A stretch of 64,000 bases of DNA from Flavobacterium sp. KJJ (GCF_000708595.2 NZ_JARP01000001.1:1364001-1428000); one strand, 5' to 3'. Shown: positions 25,016 to 34,662, counted from the first letter of the stretch. The notes: generated by a model not told the origin, from the letters alone. Program-made: numbers and translations.

Positions 25016-26917
25016 ATGAAAAAAGTAGTATTAACAACCTTAATAATGATGAGTTTAAACGCTATCGGACAAAATGTAATGTCGCCAGAATTGTTATGGA
25101 AACTAGGAAGAGTGACGGCACTTGGACTTTCTAAAGATGAAAAAAATGTTGTTTTTAAGGTTTCAACTCCTTCTGTAGAAGAAAACAAATCGTCTTCAAA
25201 ATTTTACATGCTCCCTGTTGGTGGCGGCACTGCAACTGAAATTAAAGACACAAAAGCTGTTTTGGCTGACAAAAATGTTTCGCCAGACGGAAAATTTTTA
25301 GTGTACAATGAAGAAGTAAAAATTGACAAGGTTTTAGGAAAAGATTTTTATCCGAAATTAGACAAATCAGACGCTCAAATTTATGACGGACTTGATTACC
25401 GTCATTGGGATACTTGGAATGAAGGGAAATTTAACCATGTTTTTTATAAAGAAAATAAAGAAGGTGCAACAGGAATCGATATTTTAAAAGGAGAAACTTT
25501 TGATTCTCCTCAAAAACCTTTTGGCGGAGACGAAGATTATATTTGGTCGCCAGACTCAAAAAGCATTTTATATGTATGCAAGAAAAAAGCGGGAACACAA
25601 TATGCAATTTCTACGAACACAAATATTTATGAGTACAATTTAGAAACTCAAAAAACTAGCAACAGAACCGAAGATAATTTAGGTTACGACACGGCACCGC
25701 AATTTTCTCCAACAGGAAATTTGACTTGGCTGCAAATGAAACGCGACGGATATGAGTCTGATAAAAACGATATTATTGTTGAATTTAAAGGAATCAAAAC
25801 CAACTTAACTGCAAATTGGGATGGAACTGTAGATAATTTTATCTGGAGTAAAGATGGCAAAAACGTATTTTTTGTAGCGCCAGTTGATGGTACAAAACAA
25901 CTTTTTACATTAAACTTTCCGGGATTAACAAAAATTGCTATTCAAGTTCGTCAATTGACAAATGGAGATTTTGATGTAAATGATTTAGTTGGATTTGCAG
26001 GCGATGATATTATCGTAACAAGATCTGACATGAATCATGCTGGCGAGATTTTTTCTTTTAATTTGAAGAAAAACACTTGGAAACAAATCTCAAACATAAA
26101 TACAGAAACGTATAAAACATTAACTTTAAGCAAAACAGAAAAACGTTATGTTACTACAACTGACGGAAAAAAAATGTTGGTTTGGGTAATTTTGCCTCCA
26201 AATTTTGATGCTTCTAAAAAATATCCAACCTTATTATTCTGTCAAGGAGGACCACAATCTCCGTTGACACAATCGTATTCTTTCCGTTGGAATTTCTCAT
26301 TAATGGCTGCAAAAGGCTATGTAGTTGTGGCGCCAAACCGTCGCGGAATGCCAGGACACGGTGTTGAATGGAATGAAAAAATCAGTAAAGACTGGGGCGG
26401 ACAAGTTATGGACGATTACCTTTCTGCAATTGATGATGTTGCTAAAGAAAGCTATGTCGACAAATCTCGTTTAGGCTGTGTTGGCGCAAGCTACGGAGGA
26501 TATTCAGTATTTTATTTAGCTGGAATTCACAACAAACGTTTCAAAACTTTTATCGCGCACGATGGTGTTTTCAATACCGTAAGCATGTTGGGCACCACAG
26601 AAGAAGTTTTCTTTAACAACTGGGATTTCGGCGGAGCGTACTGGGAAAAAGACAACGCTGTAGCTCAAAAAGCATACACGACTTTCAATCCTGCAACTTT
26701 GGTTCAGAACTGGAATACGCCAATCTTGATTTTTCAAGGAGGAAAAGATTTCCGTGTGCCAATCGGGCAAGGGCAAGAAGCTTTTCAAGCTGCACAGTTA
26801 AGAGGCATTAAAAGCAGATTTGTTTATTTTCCAGATGAAAACCACTGGGTTTTAAAACCGCAAAATGCTCAGGTTTGGCAAGGAGAATTTTTTAAATGGC
26901 TGAGCGAAACACTTTAA
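25016..26917 (+). CDS. S9-family serine peptidase (prolyl oligopeptidase-like), secreted
   Basis: Cleaves peptides, probably in the periplasm. 633 residues: signal peptide MKKVVLTTLIMMSLNAIGQ, an N-terminal beta-propeller (about 25-370), and a C-terminal alpha/beta hydrolase domain. The catalytic triad is visible: S492 in GASYGGYS, D578 in GGKDFRVP, H610 in ENHWVL. Dipeptidyl peptidase IV- or acylaminoacyl-type specificity is possible. Start 25016 is chosen for the signal peptide; the open frame from 24965 reads through the intergenic repeat. A strong hairpin terminator follows. Confidence 0.92.
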   Translation: MKKVVLTTLIMMSLNAIGQNVMSPELLWKLGRVTALGLSKDEKNVVFKVSTPSVEENKSSSKFYMLPVGGGTATEIKDTKAVLADKNVSPDGKFLVYNEEVKIDKVLGKDFYPKLDKSDAQIYDGLDYRHWDTWNEGKFNHVFYKENKEGATGIDILKGETFDSPQKPFGGDEDYIWSPDSKSILYVCKKKAGTQYAISTNTNIYEYNLETQKTSNRTEDNLGYDTAPQFSPTGNLTWLQMKRDGYESDKNDIIVEFKGIKTNLTANWDGTVDNFIWSKDGKNVFFVAPVDGTKQLFTLNFPGLTKIAIQVRQLTNGDFDVNDLVGFAGDDIIVTRSDMNHAGEIFSFNLKKNTWKQISNINTETYKTLTLSKTEKRYVTTTDGKKMLVWVILPPNFDASKKYPTLLFCQGGPQSPLTQSYSFRWNFSLMAAKGYVVVAPNRRGMPGHGVEWNEKISKDWGGQVMDDYLSAIDDVAKESYVDKSRLGCVGASYGGYSVFYLAGIHNKRFKTFIAHDGVFNTVSMLGTTEEVFFNNWDFGGAYWEKDNAVAQKAYTTFNPATLVQNWNTPILIFQGGKDFRVPIGQGQEAFQAAQLRGIKSRFVYFPDENHWVLKPQNAQVWQGEFFKWLSETL

Positions 26918-26938
26918 GATACGATTTTTAAAATATTT

Positions 26939-26972
26939 AATAGCCGGAGATTTCTATAATCTTCGGCTATTT
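26939..26972 (+). terminator. Terminator of the S9 peptidase gene
   Basis: AATAGCCGgAGATT (from 26939) pairs with AATCTtCGGCTATT around a short loop, followed by TTGTTTTTG. Confidence 0.75.
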
Positions 26973-27103
26973 TGTTTTTGAGACATTGAAATTATATAAC
27001 ACTTTAGCATTTATTTATCTTTTTAAAACAGTTTTTTTTAAATAAATTGCAGTAATTTCAAATTTAATCCCGAGGCGTCGGGGCCCAATCCCGTAAAATA
27101 TCT

Positions 27104-29539
27104 ATGGAGAGCAAAAAAAGTTATACAGCGATAAAAGTGCTTTTCAGCTATGTTGCATTACTGGCTCTGGTGATTACCGTTGGATGGTTTTTATATTCTG
27201 AAAATCAGGTTTACAATAAATTGGAAGATAAAATTGCGTTTGAAAAAACCAAGATTTTAAGAGTTAGCAAATTATTTTCGAATGTTTATAAAACGGAAAG
27301 CTTAGCCCGAAAAACGATTCAGACCAATTCTGAGAATGACTTTAAAAGCTATCTTATCGAAACCGATTCTTTGCGCTTACGAATTGATACTTTAAAGCAA
27401 ATTGTTACCACCCAATATCAAAAAACTTTACTGGACAGCGTAACTTATTTACTGTCTGAAAAGACAAAAAACATAAAACAATTAAAGACGATTAAAAACA
27501 AAGCCGAAGATGAAGTTTCGGTAAATACAGCTATTGATGAAATTACTAAAATGGAGTTTAAACTCCGAAAATTAGAACTTCAGGATTTCAACAAAAACCC
27601 AAATCAATTAGGAAATTATCAGCGTAATGTACTTCAAAAATATGTCGATTATTTAAACCAAAATATTCCTGACGACAGCACAAACACACTTAGCAAAAAA
27701 GCATCAGATTCTATTTTGGCCAATTCTAAAAAGCTGTTGAGCAATGTAAAATTGAAAGCAGAAAAGAAAAAAGAATCGCTGAATTTTGAAGAAAATAAAT
27801 TGCTTAAAAACGAAATTGCAATCTCTGATCAGCTTCGAAAAGTGCTTCGAATTATAGAAAGAGAAATTATTATCAACTCGATAAAAAACAATTCCTTAAA
27901 AGAAAAATCACTTAAAAAAGTAAACGAAATCGTAACAGCTTCGGCGATTATTGGTCTAGTTCTGACATTGTTTTTTTCTATTTTAATTGTGAGCGATTAC
28001 TCAAAATCTCAAGTTTACAAGAAACAGCTTGAAATTGCGAACTTCAAAACCAAGAATTTACTAAAAAGCCGTGAACAGTTGATTTCGACAGTAAGCCACG
28101 ATTTAAAAACGCCTTTGAGTACGATTGTAGGTTATTCTGAACTTTTGGGCAATTCTGATGTAAATACGAAACAGTCCTATTTTATTAAAAACATTAAAAA
28201 CTCTTCTGAATATATTACACAGCTGGTTCAGGATTTATTGGATTTTTCTAAGATTGAAGCCGGAAAAATTTCTATAGAGAAAGTTCCTTTTGTTTTGCCA
28301 GAAATCATCGATGAAGTTGCCAAAAGTATTCAGACTGTTTACAAGCAAAAAAACATCGATCTTGTTGTTAATGTTGATGAAAAACTGAACGCTAAAATTG
28401 TGGGCGATCCGTTTCGATTGAAACAAATTCTGAGTAATCTTATCGGAAATGCCTATAAATTTACAGAAGAAGGTTTTATCAGAATCAGCGCATATCTTGC
28501 TGAAAACGAAAACTTTCTTACTATTACTATTGAGGATACCGGAATTGGAATCGAAAAAGAAAATCAGAAATTAGTTTTTGAAGAATTTGCTCAAGCCAAT
28601 GAAAATATCGAGAAAAAATATGGAGGAACAGGTTTAGGCCTATCTATTTGCAAAAAAATTATTTCGGCTTTAGGAGGCAGTTTAGAATTAGAAAGTGCCT
28701 TCGGAAAAGGAAGTGTTTTTGAAATTCAGCTTCCGTTGCTTTTTGACACAAGTACAAATTCAGTTCCAGAAGTTAAAAAGCAGGTTTCTCAAAATATAGA
28801 AGCACAAACTTTTATAGTTATTGATGATGATATTAATCTTTTGAATTTGACAAGTGGTGTTTTGAGACAAGAAAAACATCAGGTCTTATCTTTTAATAGT
28901 GCTATTAAAGCATTAGAAGCGATTCAGCAGACAAATTTTGATTTTGTGATTACAGATATTCAAATGCCAGAAATGGATGGTTTTGGATTCCTTCAAAAAC
29001 TTAAAACTACTGATGTTTACAAAAATCAGCCTGTGATTGCGCTGACCGGAAGATCTGATCTAGATTCGTCTGTTTATGCTGATGCCGGATTTACAACGGT
29101 AATTAAAAAACCTTATTCTCCCAAAATATTATTAGAGACTATTAGACTAATTTTAGAAAATGATACTTTGCCAAAAGTGGAGATTAATGATGTTGAAGAA
29201 AAAACATTTTCTAAATTGTATTCTTTAGAAACTTTAAAAGAGTTTTTAGGAAACGATACTGTTGCGCTTAACGAAGTTTTAAAATCTTTTATAGAAAGCA
29301 GCAATGAAAATTTAACATTTTTAGAAAATGCAATCGCCGAAGAAAATGTACCAGAAATAAATTCAATTGCACATAGAATTGCACCGATGTTCAAGCAAAT
29401 TGAAGCCCGAGAAATTGGCGGACTTTTGAAAGCACTAGAAAAAAATGATTTTGAAATTTCTGATTTAAAAGATATTTATAAGGTTTTAAAATCAAAAACA
29501 GAGTCGCTTTTTAAGGCTCTTCAAAAGGAAATTGTTTAA
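27104..29539 (+). CDS. Hybrid sensor histidine kinase with receiver and Hpt domains
   Basis: A phosphorelay protein of 811 residues. Two membrane helices (about 8-28 and 277-297) enclose a helical periplasmic sensor domain. Then: HisKA with VSHDLKTPLS (H332), HATPase_c with GGTGLGLSI, a receiver domain with D618 (ITDIQMPEMDG), and a C-terminal Hpt segment with H757 in AHRIAPMF. Phosphate would pass H332 to D618 to H757. The next step is probably the convergent NtrC-type regulator at 29601-30956. The signal is unknown; the all-helical sensor domain has no recognised ligand fold. Confidence 0.93.
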   Translation: MESKKSYTAIKVLFSYVALLALVITVGWFLYSENQVYNKLEDKIAFEKTKILRVSKLFSNVYKTESLARKTIQTNSENDFKSYLIETDSLRLRIDTLKQIVTTQYQKTLLDSVTYLLSEKTKNIKQLKTIKNKAEDEVSVNTAIDEITKMEFKLRKLELQDFNKNPNQLGNYQRNVLQKYVDYLNQNIPDDSTNTLSKKASDSILANSKKLLSNVKLKAEKKKESLNFEENKLLKNEIAISDQLRKVLRIIEREIIINSIKNNSLKEKSLKKVNEIVTASAIIGLVLTLFFSILIVSDYSKSQVYKKQLEIANFKTKNLLKSREQLISTVSHDLKTPLSTIVGYSELLGNSDVNTKQSYFIKNIKNSSEYITQLVQDLLDFSKIEAGKISIEKVPFVLPEIIDEVAKSIQTVYKQKNIDLVVNVDEKLNAKIVGDPFRLKQILSNLIGNAYKFTEEGFIRISAYLAENENFLTITIEDTGIGIEKENQKLVFEEFAQANENIEKKYGGTGLGLSICKKIISALGGSLELESAFGKGSVFEIQLPLLFDTSTNSVPEVKKQVSQNIEAQTFIVIDDDINLLNLTSGVLRQEKHQVLSFNSAIKALEAIQQTNFDFVITDIQMPEMDGFGFLQKLKTTDVYKNQPVIALTGRSDLDSSVYADAGFTTVIKKPYSPKILLETIRLILENDTLPKVEINDVEEKTFSKLYSLETLKEFLGNDTVALNEVLKSFIESSNENLTFLENAIAEENVPEINSIAHRIAPMFKQIEAREIGGLLKALEKNDFEISDLKDIYKVLKSKTESLFKALQKEIV

Positions 29540-29600
29540 AAGAAAAAGAAAGTAGACATGAATTTTCACGAATTTGATTAAGGAAAATTAGCATTCAATT

Positions 29601-30956
29601 TTAATCAATATTGTATTGCTTCAATTTATTATAAAGTGTTTTTCTTGTAATTTTAAGAAGTTTTGCCGCTTCCGATTTATTATTCTGTGTTTTAGATAAA
29701 GCATGAATAATTGTTTCTTTTTCATTTTCAGACAAAGAAAACGAACTAACCGTTTCTATCGTATTTTGCTTTTGAATCTGAAAAAATTCTGCTGGCAAAA
29801 CATCACTTTCAATAAATTCTCCGCGCGACAAAAGAGTCGCCCGTTTTACACAGTTTTGCAATTCACGTAAATTTCCCGGCCAATTGTATTTCTGAAAAAT
29901 AGCTACGACCTCTGGAGAGAATCCAATAATTTCCTTATTCAATTGCTGATTGGCTTTTTCCAAGAAATAATCGGCAAAGACCATTAAGTCCTCTTCTCTA
30001 TCTTTTAATGAAGGAGAAAGAATAGAGAATTCATTGATTCTATGGTATAAATCTTCTCTAAAATCGCCGTTTTTTACTGCTTCTCGCAAATCTTCATTTG
30101 TGGCGGTAATAATGCGGATATCAACGTTAATTTCTTTATTGCTTCCAACAGGTTTGATTTTTCGTTCCTGAAGCGCTCTTAATAACTGAATTTGATTTTC
30201 GTAGGAAAGATTTCCAATTTCATCTAAGAAAATAGTTCCGCCATTTGCAGCCTCAAAATAACCCATTTTATCGCTGATTGCCCCAGTAAAAGATCCTTTT
30301 AAATGACCAAAAAATTCGCTTGCTGCCAACTCTTTCGGTATTGCGCCACAATCTACTGCAATGAAATTATTGTTTTTGCGATTACTTTGCTGATGAATAC
30401 TTTTTGCAATGATTTCTTTTCCAGTACCGCTTTCTCCAATAATCAATACCGACATATCCGTTGGGCTTACCAATTGAATGTGATCCAGCAATTTTCTAGA
30501 AGCGACAGAAATTCCTTTTACAAATTCGTTTTCAGATGAAGTTTGTTTTTTAACTGATTTCTTGGCAACAGCTGGAGTTTCCTCTATTTCTGTTTCTGTA
30601 GTCTGCAGTGCATTTGTTATAACTAATAAAACCTCATCCGGATTAAATGGCTTTGAGATATAATCTGCAGCGCCATTTTTTATTGCTTTCACAGCAGTAT
30701 TTACATCTGAGTAACCTGTCATAAGTACAACAGGAATGTCAGGATTTGAGATTTTAAATTCAGACATAAGTCCAATACCGTCCGAATCTGGCAAACGCAG
30801 ATCGGTCAGAATCAAATCAAAAGATTCTTTTTTCATTGCTAATCGTGCTTCTTCAGCCGAGAAAGCAATGGTTACGTCGTATGCTTTTTTTATTAGAAAT
30901 TTTTCTAATAATTTGCAAAACGCAATATCATCTTCTATCAGTAATATCTTTGACAT
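29601..30956 (-). CDS. NtrC-family sigma-54 response regulator
   Basis: Activates sigma-54 promoters. 451 residues: receiver with D52 (LTDLRLPDSDG), a linker, AAA+ domain with Walker A GESGTGKE (174-181) and the sigma-54 contact loop GSFTGA (221-226; canonical form GAFTGA, Ala to Ser), Walker B-like TIFLDEIGNL, then a Fis-type HTH (NKSEAAKLLKITRKTLYNKLKQ). It converges with the hybrid kinase and is likely its partner. No clear -24/-12 promoter was found near either gene. Confidence 0.95.
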   Translation of the reverse strand: MSKILLIEDDIAFCKLLEKFLIKKAYDVTIAFSAEEARLAMKKESFDLILTDLRLPDSDGIGLMSEFKISNPDIPVVLMTGYSDVNTAVKAIKNGAADYISKPFNPDEVLLVITNALQTTETEIEETPAVAKKSVKKQTSSENEFVKGISVASRKLLDHIQLVSPTDMSVLIIGESGTGKEIIAKSIHQQSNRKNNNFIAVDCGAIPKELAASEFFGHLKGSFTGAISDKMGYFEAANGGTIFLDEIGNLSYENQIQLLRALQERKIKPVGSNKEINVDIRIITATNEDLREAVKNGDFREDLYHRINEFSILSPSLKDREEDLMVFADYFLEKANQQLNKEIIGFSPEVVAIFQKYNWPGNLRELQNCVKRATLLSRGEFIESDVLPAEFFQIQKQNTIETVSSFSLSENEKETIIHALSKTQNNKSEAAKLLKITRKTLYNKLKQYNID

Positions 30957-31022
30957 CTGTTTTTTGGGACTTTTTTGCTAAAATAATACTATTAAAGTTG
31001 TATTTTCACAAAATTATGCAAA

Positions 31023-31053
31023 AAAAAGAGATTGCTACGAGCAATCTCTTTTT
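31023..31053 (-). terminator. Terminator of the PepSY-like gene array
   Basis: AAAAAGAGATTGC (31023-31035) pairs with GCAATCTCTTTTT (31041-31053), flanked by T runs in both directions. On the minus strand it lies just after the last array gene. Confidence 0.8.
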
Positions 31054-31082
31054 CACCAAAAACATAAATCTAATTCACCTAA

Positions 31083-31382
31083 TTATATTTTCAACCAATT
31101 GCCATTGACATCTGAGTAAACAGTAGCCTTTTGGTCACCAACTGATATTTCGAGTTTATACTCTTTTTTTTCGTTTACATACGCTTTATCTAGTTTTGCA
31201 CCAGGATAAGCGGTTTCTAGAGCTGTTTTTACTGCTGCAGGAACTGCATCAGTACCAACTTCTTTATACTCATTTTGAAAATTTACAGCAATCTTTACAT
31301 CGGCATCATTTGTCGTCGTTGTAGTTGCATGCAGTGATAAACTTCCTAAAATAATTGCTGTTGATAAGATTAACTTTTTCAT
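31083..31382 (-). CDS. Secreted PepSY-like protein, array member 6 (last)
   Basis: 99 residues: signal peptide MKKLILSTAIILGSLSLHA, then a small alpha/beta domain with the array core VPAAVKTALETAYPGAKLDKAYVNEKKEYKLEI and ending GNWLKI. The core matches PepSY-like (beta-lactamase-inhibitor-like) domains; function unknown. It differs most from the upstream copies, being 99 residues where most of the others have 98, with a run of Thr after the signal peptide. Confidence 0.8.
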   Translation of the reverse strand: MKKLILSTAIILGSLSLHATTTTTNDADVKIAVNFQNEYKEVGTDAVPAAVKTALETAYPGAKLDKAYVNEKKEYKLEISVGDQKATVYSDVNGNWLKI

Positions 31383-31399
31383 AATGTCCTTTTTAAAAA

Positions 31400-31696
31400 T
31401 TATTTTTTAATGATGTTTCCAGAAGCATCTGTAAAAACAGTATACTTTTTGTCACCACTAGAAATTTCTAGTTTGTACTCGTTCTTTTCGTTTTTATACG
31501 CTTTTTCTAGCTTAGTGTTCGGAAAAGACTTTTCAATAGTTGACTTTACTGCAGCTGGAACAGCATCTGCACTAACTTCAGTAAATTCATCTTGAACATT
31601 TATTGATTTAACAATTGAATTTGTTACAACAGCATTTGCTGCATGCATTGACAAACTACCTAAAACAATAGCTGCCGAAAGGATTAACTTTTTCAT
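31400..31696 (-). CDS. Secreted PepSY-like protein, array member 5
   Basis: 98 residues: signal peptide MKKLILSAAIVLGSLSMHA, then a core with AVPAAVKSTIEKSFPNTKLEKAYKNEKNEYKLEI. Begins 17 bp after member 6 ends in transcription terms. It belongs to the MKKLILS subgroup with members 4 and 6. PepSY-like small proteins are often periplasmic inhibitors or sensors; here it is unproven. Confidence 0.8.
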   Translation of the reverse strand: MKKLILSAAIVLGSLSMHAANAVVTNSIVKSINVQDEFTEVSADAVPAAVKSTIEKSFPNTKLEKAYKNEKNEYKLEISSGDKKYTVFTDASGNIIKK

Positions 31697-31720
31697 AATG
31701 AGGTGATTTTAATAATTAAT

Positions 31721-32008
31721 TTATTTTTTAATAATATTTCCTTGAATATCTGTGTACACAATAGATTTTACATCTCTTACCAAAATTTCAATTTTATATT
31801 CTTTTTTGTCGTTTACATAAGCTTTTTCAAGTTTTACACCTGGATAAGCGTTATCCAAAGCTGTTTTTATAGCTGCCGGAACAGCATCAACTTCTTTATA
31901 TTCGTCTTGAAACTTTACTGATTGTATATTTGAATTTTTTTCAGTAGTTGCAGCTTGTGTTGACAACCCTCCTAATAGGATTGCTGCCGATAAGATTAAC
32001 TTTTTCAT
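31721..32008 (-). CDS. Secreted PepSY-like protein, array member 4
   Basis: 95 residues: signal peptide ending SLSTQA-like, then core AVPAAIKTALDNAYPGVKLEKAYVNDKKEYKIEI. It is the shortest copy, having lost three residues near the middle of the N-terminal segment. Spacing of 24 bp on each side fits one transcript. Confidence 0.8.
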   Translation of the reverse strand: MKKLILSAAILLGGLSTQAATTEKNSNIQSVKFQDEYKEVDAVPAAIKTALDNAYPGVKLEKAYVNDKKEYKIEILVRDVKSIVYTDIQGNIIKK

Positions 32009-32032
32009 AATTATAGTTTTTTAGTTAGTTGG

Positions 32033-32329
32033 TTATTTTTTGATCCAAGATCCATCTGCGTTAGCATAAAGAGAACCAACTTTGTCTCCTACTGTAATTT
32101 CTAATTTATATTGAGAAGCAGCATTTTTGTATGCTTTATTTAAAACTGCATCTGGATACGCTTTTTTCAGCGCTTCAGTAACTGCACTTGGAACTTCTTC
32201 TACTTTAATTTCTGTATATTCTTCTTGAATAGAAATTGTTTTTACGATTGTATTAGTTACTGGTGAAGTTGAAGCAAATGATGTTAAACCTCCCAAAACG
32301 ATTGCGGCTGATAAAAATAAATTTTTCAT
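32033..32329 (-). CDS. Secreted PepSY-like protein, array member 3
   Basis: 98 residues of the second subgroup: signal MKNLFLSAAIVLGGLTSFA, then STSPVTNTIVKTISIQ, EEYTEIKVEEVP and a core ending GSLYANADGSWIKK. Very close to members 1 and 2 at DNA level, suggesting recent duplication. Confidence 0.8.
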   Translation of the reverse strand: MKNLFLSAAIVLGGLTSFASTSPVTNTIVKTISIQEEYTEIKVEEVPSAVTEALKKAYPDAVLNKAYKNAASQYKLEITVGDKVGSLYANADGSWIKK

Positions 32330-32378
32330 AGTGTGTATATTTTAATGAGTTAATTGATAATTTAATTATGGATTAGGA

Positions 32379-32675
32379 TTATTTTTTAATCCAAGTTCCA
32401 TCTGCGTTAGCATAAAGAGCACCTACTTTGTCTCCTACAGCTACTTCTAATTTATATTCTGATTTTGCATTTTTGTATGCTTTTGTCAATACTGCATCTG
32501 GATATGCTTTTTTAAGAGCGTCAGTTACTGCAGTTGGCAGTTCTACTACTTTAATTTCTGTATATTCTTCTTGAATAGAAATTGTTTTTACGATTGTATT
32601 AGTTATTGGTGAAGTCGAAGCAAATGAAGTTAAACTTCCCAAAACGATTGCGGCTGATAAAAATAAATTTTTCAT
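32379..32675 (-). CDS. Secreted PepSY-like protein, array member 2
   Basis: 98 residues, MKNLFLS subgroup. Nearly identical signal peptide and SIQEEYTEIK region to member 3, differing mostly in the core (AVTDALKKAYPDAVLTKAYKNAKSEYKLEV). Terminal GTWIKK. 49 bp separate it from member 3. Confidence 0.8.
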   Translation of the reverse strand: MKNLFLSAAIVLGSLTSFASTSPITNTIVKTISIQEEYTEIKVVELPTAVTDALKKAYPDAVLTKAYKNAKSEYKLEVAVGDKVGALYANADGTWIKK

Positions 32676-32719
32676 AGTGTGTATATTTAATGAGTTAATT
32701 GAGTTTTTAATAGGATAGA

Positions 32720-33016
32720 TTATTTTTTAATCCAAGTTCCATCTGCATTAGCGTAAAGAGAACCTACTTTTTCTCCTACAGTTACGTCTAATTTATATTC
32801 TGATTTTGCATTTTTATATGCTTTTGAAAGTACTGCATCTGGAAAAGCTTTTTTCAAAGCTTCCGTAATTGGGGCCGGAATTTCTTCTAGTTTAATTTCT
32901 GTATATTCATCTTGAATTGAAATCGTTTTTACAATAGAATTTGTTACTGGAGAAGTAGAAGCAAATGATGTTAAACCTCCCAATACTATAGCGGCTGATA
33001 AGAATAGATTTTTCAT
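32720..33016 (-). CDS. Secreted PepSY-like protein, array member 1 (first)
   Basis: 98 residues and first in transcription order. MKNLFLS signal peptide, then SIQDEYTEIKLEEIPAPITEALKKAFPDAVL. The promoter should lie in the 299-bp region 33017-33315, which contains operator-like repeats. No other promoter is evident inside the array, so the six genes are probably one operon. Confidence 0.8.
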   Translation of the reverse strand: MKNLFLSAAIVLGGLTSFASTSPVTNSIVKTISIQDEYTEIKLEEIPAPITEALKKAFPDAVLSKAYKNAKSEYKLDVTVGEKVGSLYANADGTWIKK

Positions 33017-33162
33017 AATGTATATATTTTAAATAGTTTGATAATTGTTTACGCTTTAGATAATGAAATTATCATGCCGTAACCAACATTTCTTAGTCTC
33101 CATCCCAAAAAGCCTTATTTTACAGTAGTTTAAGAGATTTGCGCCAAAATTTATCAATATAT

Positions 33163-33217
33163 AAAAGTGTGTAATTTTATAAAAAGTGTGTAAAAAGTAT
33201 ACACAAATTGTGTTTAC
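33163..33217 (-). promoter_or_regulatory. Operator-like repeats upstream of the PepSY-like array
   Basis: GTGTGTAA occurs at 33167-33174 and 33186-33193 (19 bp apart). Next to it, 33197-33217 is an imperfect palindrome: GTATACACAA, one central A, then TTGTGTTTAC (one mismatch). It is about 150-200 bp before the first array gene. Candidate regulator sites, unproven. Confidence 0.4.
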
Positions 33218-33236
33218 TAAGGATACAAATGACAAA

Positions 33237-33267
33237 AACCCGAAAGATTTATAAAATCTTTCGGGTT
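33237..33267 (-). terminator. Second terminator hairpin after accC
   Basis: AACCCGAAAGATTT (33237-33250) pairs perfectly with AAATCTTTCGGGTT (33254-33267). Minus-strand transcripts from accC would reach it after the first hairpin. Confidence 0.7.
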
Positions 33268-33286
33268 CATATATATGTAAAACAAA

Positions 33287-33312
33287 AAAGGCTGTCAGAA
33301 TTGACAGCCTTT
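33287..33312 (-). terminator. First terminator hairpin after accC
   Basis: AAAGGCTGTCA (33287-33297) pairs with TGACAGCCTTT (33302-33312), just after the accC stop, flanked by A/T runs. Confidence 0.75.
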
Positions 33313-33315
33313 AAA

Positions 33316-34662
33316 TTATTCTATTGGATTCATTTTAAAAGTATCCATAAAAGCAGTTGTATAATCTCCTGCAATATATCTTGGATCATCCATTAATTGT
33401 CTATGGAATGGTATTGTAGTTTTTACACCTTCAATAACAAATTCATCTAAAGCTCTTCTCATTTTGCTGATAGCTTCTTCACGAGACTGCGCTGTTGTAA
33501 TTAACTTAGCAATCATTGAATCGTAATTTGGAGGAATACTGTAACCAGAATAAACGTGTGTATCTAAACGAACTCCATGTCCTCCTGGCATATGAAGCGT
33601 AGTAATTTTTCCTGGTGAAGGACGAAAATCATTATAAGGATCTTCAGCATTAATACGGCATTCGATAGCGTGTAATTGTGGCAAATAGTTTTTCCCTGAA
33701 ATCGGAATTCCAGCTGCAACCATAATTTGCTCACGAATCAAATCATAATCAATAACTTGCTCAGTAATTGGGTGCTCTACTTGGATACGTGTATTCATTT
33801 CCATGAAATAGAAATTTCTGTGTTTGTCTACAAGAAATTCTACTGTTCCAGCTCCTTCGTATTTAATGAATTCAGCAGCTTTTACAGCAGCTTCTCCCAT
33901 TGCAGTACGCAATTCGTCTGTCATGAAAGGTGAAGGCGTTTCTTCAGTTAATTTTTGGTGACGACGCTGAACAGAACAATCTCTTTCAGAAAGGTGACAT
34001 GCTTTTCCGTAAGAATCTCCAACAACCTGAATTTCGATATGACGTGGCTCTTCGATAAGTTTCTCCATGTACATACCGTCATTTCCAAATGCAGCAGCAG
34101 CTTCCTGACGTGCACTTTCCCAAGCTTTCAATAGTTCATCTTCTTTCCAAACGGCACGCATTCCTTTTCCGCCACCACCAGCAGTTGCTTTAAGCATAAC
34201 TGGGTAACCAAATTCTTTAGCTAATTTTTGTGTTTGTTCAAAAGATTCTAATAATCCTTCAGAACCTGGTACACATGGAACTCCTGCTGCTTTCATTGTC
34301 GCTTTTGCAGAAGCTTTATCTCCCATTCTATCAATCATTTCAGGAGCGGCACCAATAAATTTGATTCCGTGCTCTTGACAAATTTTAGAGAATTTAGCAT
34401 TCTCTGAAAGAAATCCATATCCTGGATGTATTGCGTCTGCATTAGTAATTTCTGCAGCAGCAATAATATTTGACATTTTCAAATACGATAAGTTACTTGG
34501 AGGGGGTCCAATACAAACCGCTTCATCAGCAAACTTTACATGTAGACTTTCTGCATCTGCTGTAGAGTAAACTGCTACAGTTTTGATTCCCATTTCTTTA
34601 CATGTACGAATTACACGAAGTGCAATTTCTCCTCTATTCGCAATTAATATTTTTTTAAACAT
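33316..34662 (-). CDS. accC: Acetyl-CoA carboxylase biotin carboxylase subunit
   Basis: Carboxylates the biotin on AccB using ATP and bicarbonate, the first step of fatty-acid synthesis. 448 residues, full length, with [16 protein letters not shown] at the start, ATP-grasp glycine loop GGGGKGM (162-168), and conserved [11 protein letters not shown]. Last gene of the pdxA-DUF177-rpmF-fabH-accB-accC series, followed by two hairpins. Confidence 0.97.
   Translation of the reverse strand: MFKKILIANRGEIALRVIRTCKEMGIKTVAVYSTADAESLHVKFADEAVCIGPPPSNLSYLKMSNIIAAAEITNADAIHPGYGFLSENAKFSKICQEHGIKFIGAAPEMIDRMGDKASAKATMKAAGVPCVPGSEGLLESFEQTQKLAKEFGYPVMLKATAGGGGKGMRAVWKEDELLKAWESARQEAAAAFGNDGMYMEKLIEEPRHIEIQVVGDSYGKACHLSERDCSVQRRHQKLTEETPSPFMTDELRTAMGEAAVKAAEFIKYEGAGTVEFLVDKHRNFYFMEMNTRIQVEHPITEQVIDYDLIREQIMVAAGIPISGKNYLPQLHAIECRINAEDPYNDFRPSPGKITTLHMPGGHGVRLDTHVYSGYSIPPNYDSMIAKLITTAQSREEAISKMRRALDEFVIEGVKTTIPFHRQLMDDPRYIAGDYTTAFMDTFKMNPIE

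Noticed and set aside
30303..31108. Plus-strand open frames overlapping the NtrC-type gene
   Set aside because: They are antisense to a clear coding region, with no recognised motifs.
33017..33315. Sigma-54 promoter before the PepSY-like array
   Set aside because: No GG and GC pair at the needed 10-bp spacing was found in the region, so a link to the NtrC-type regulator was not claimed.
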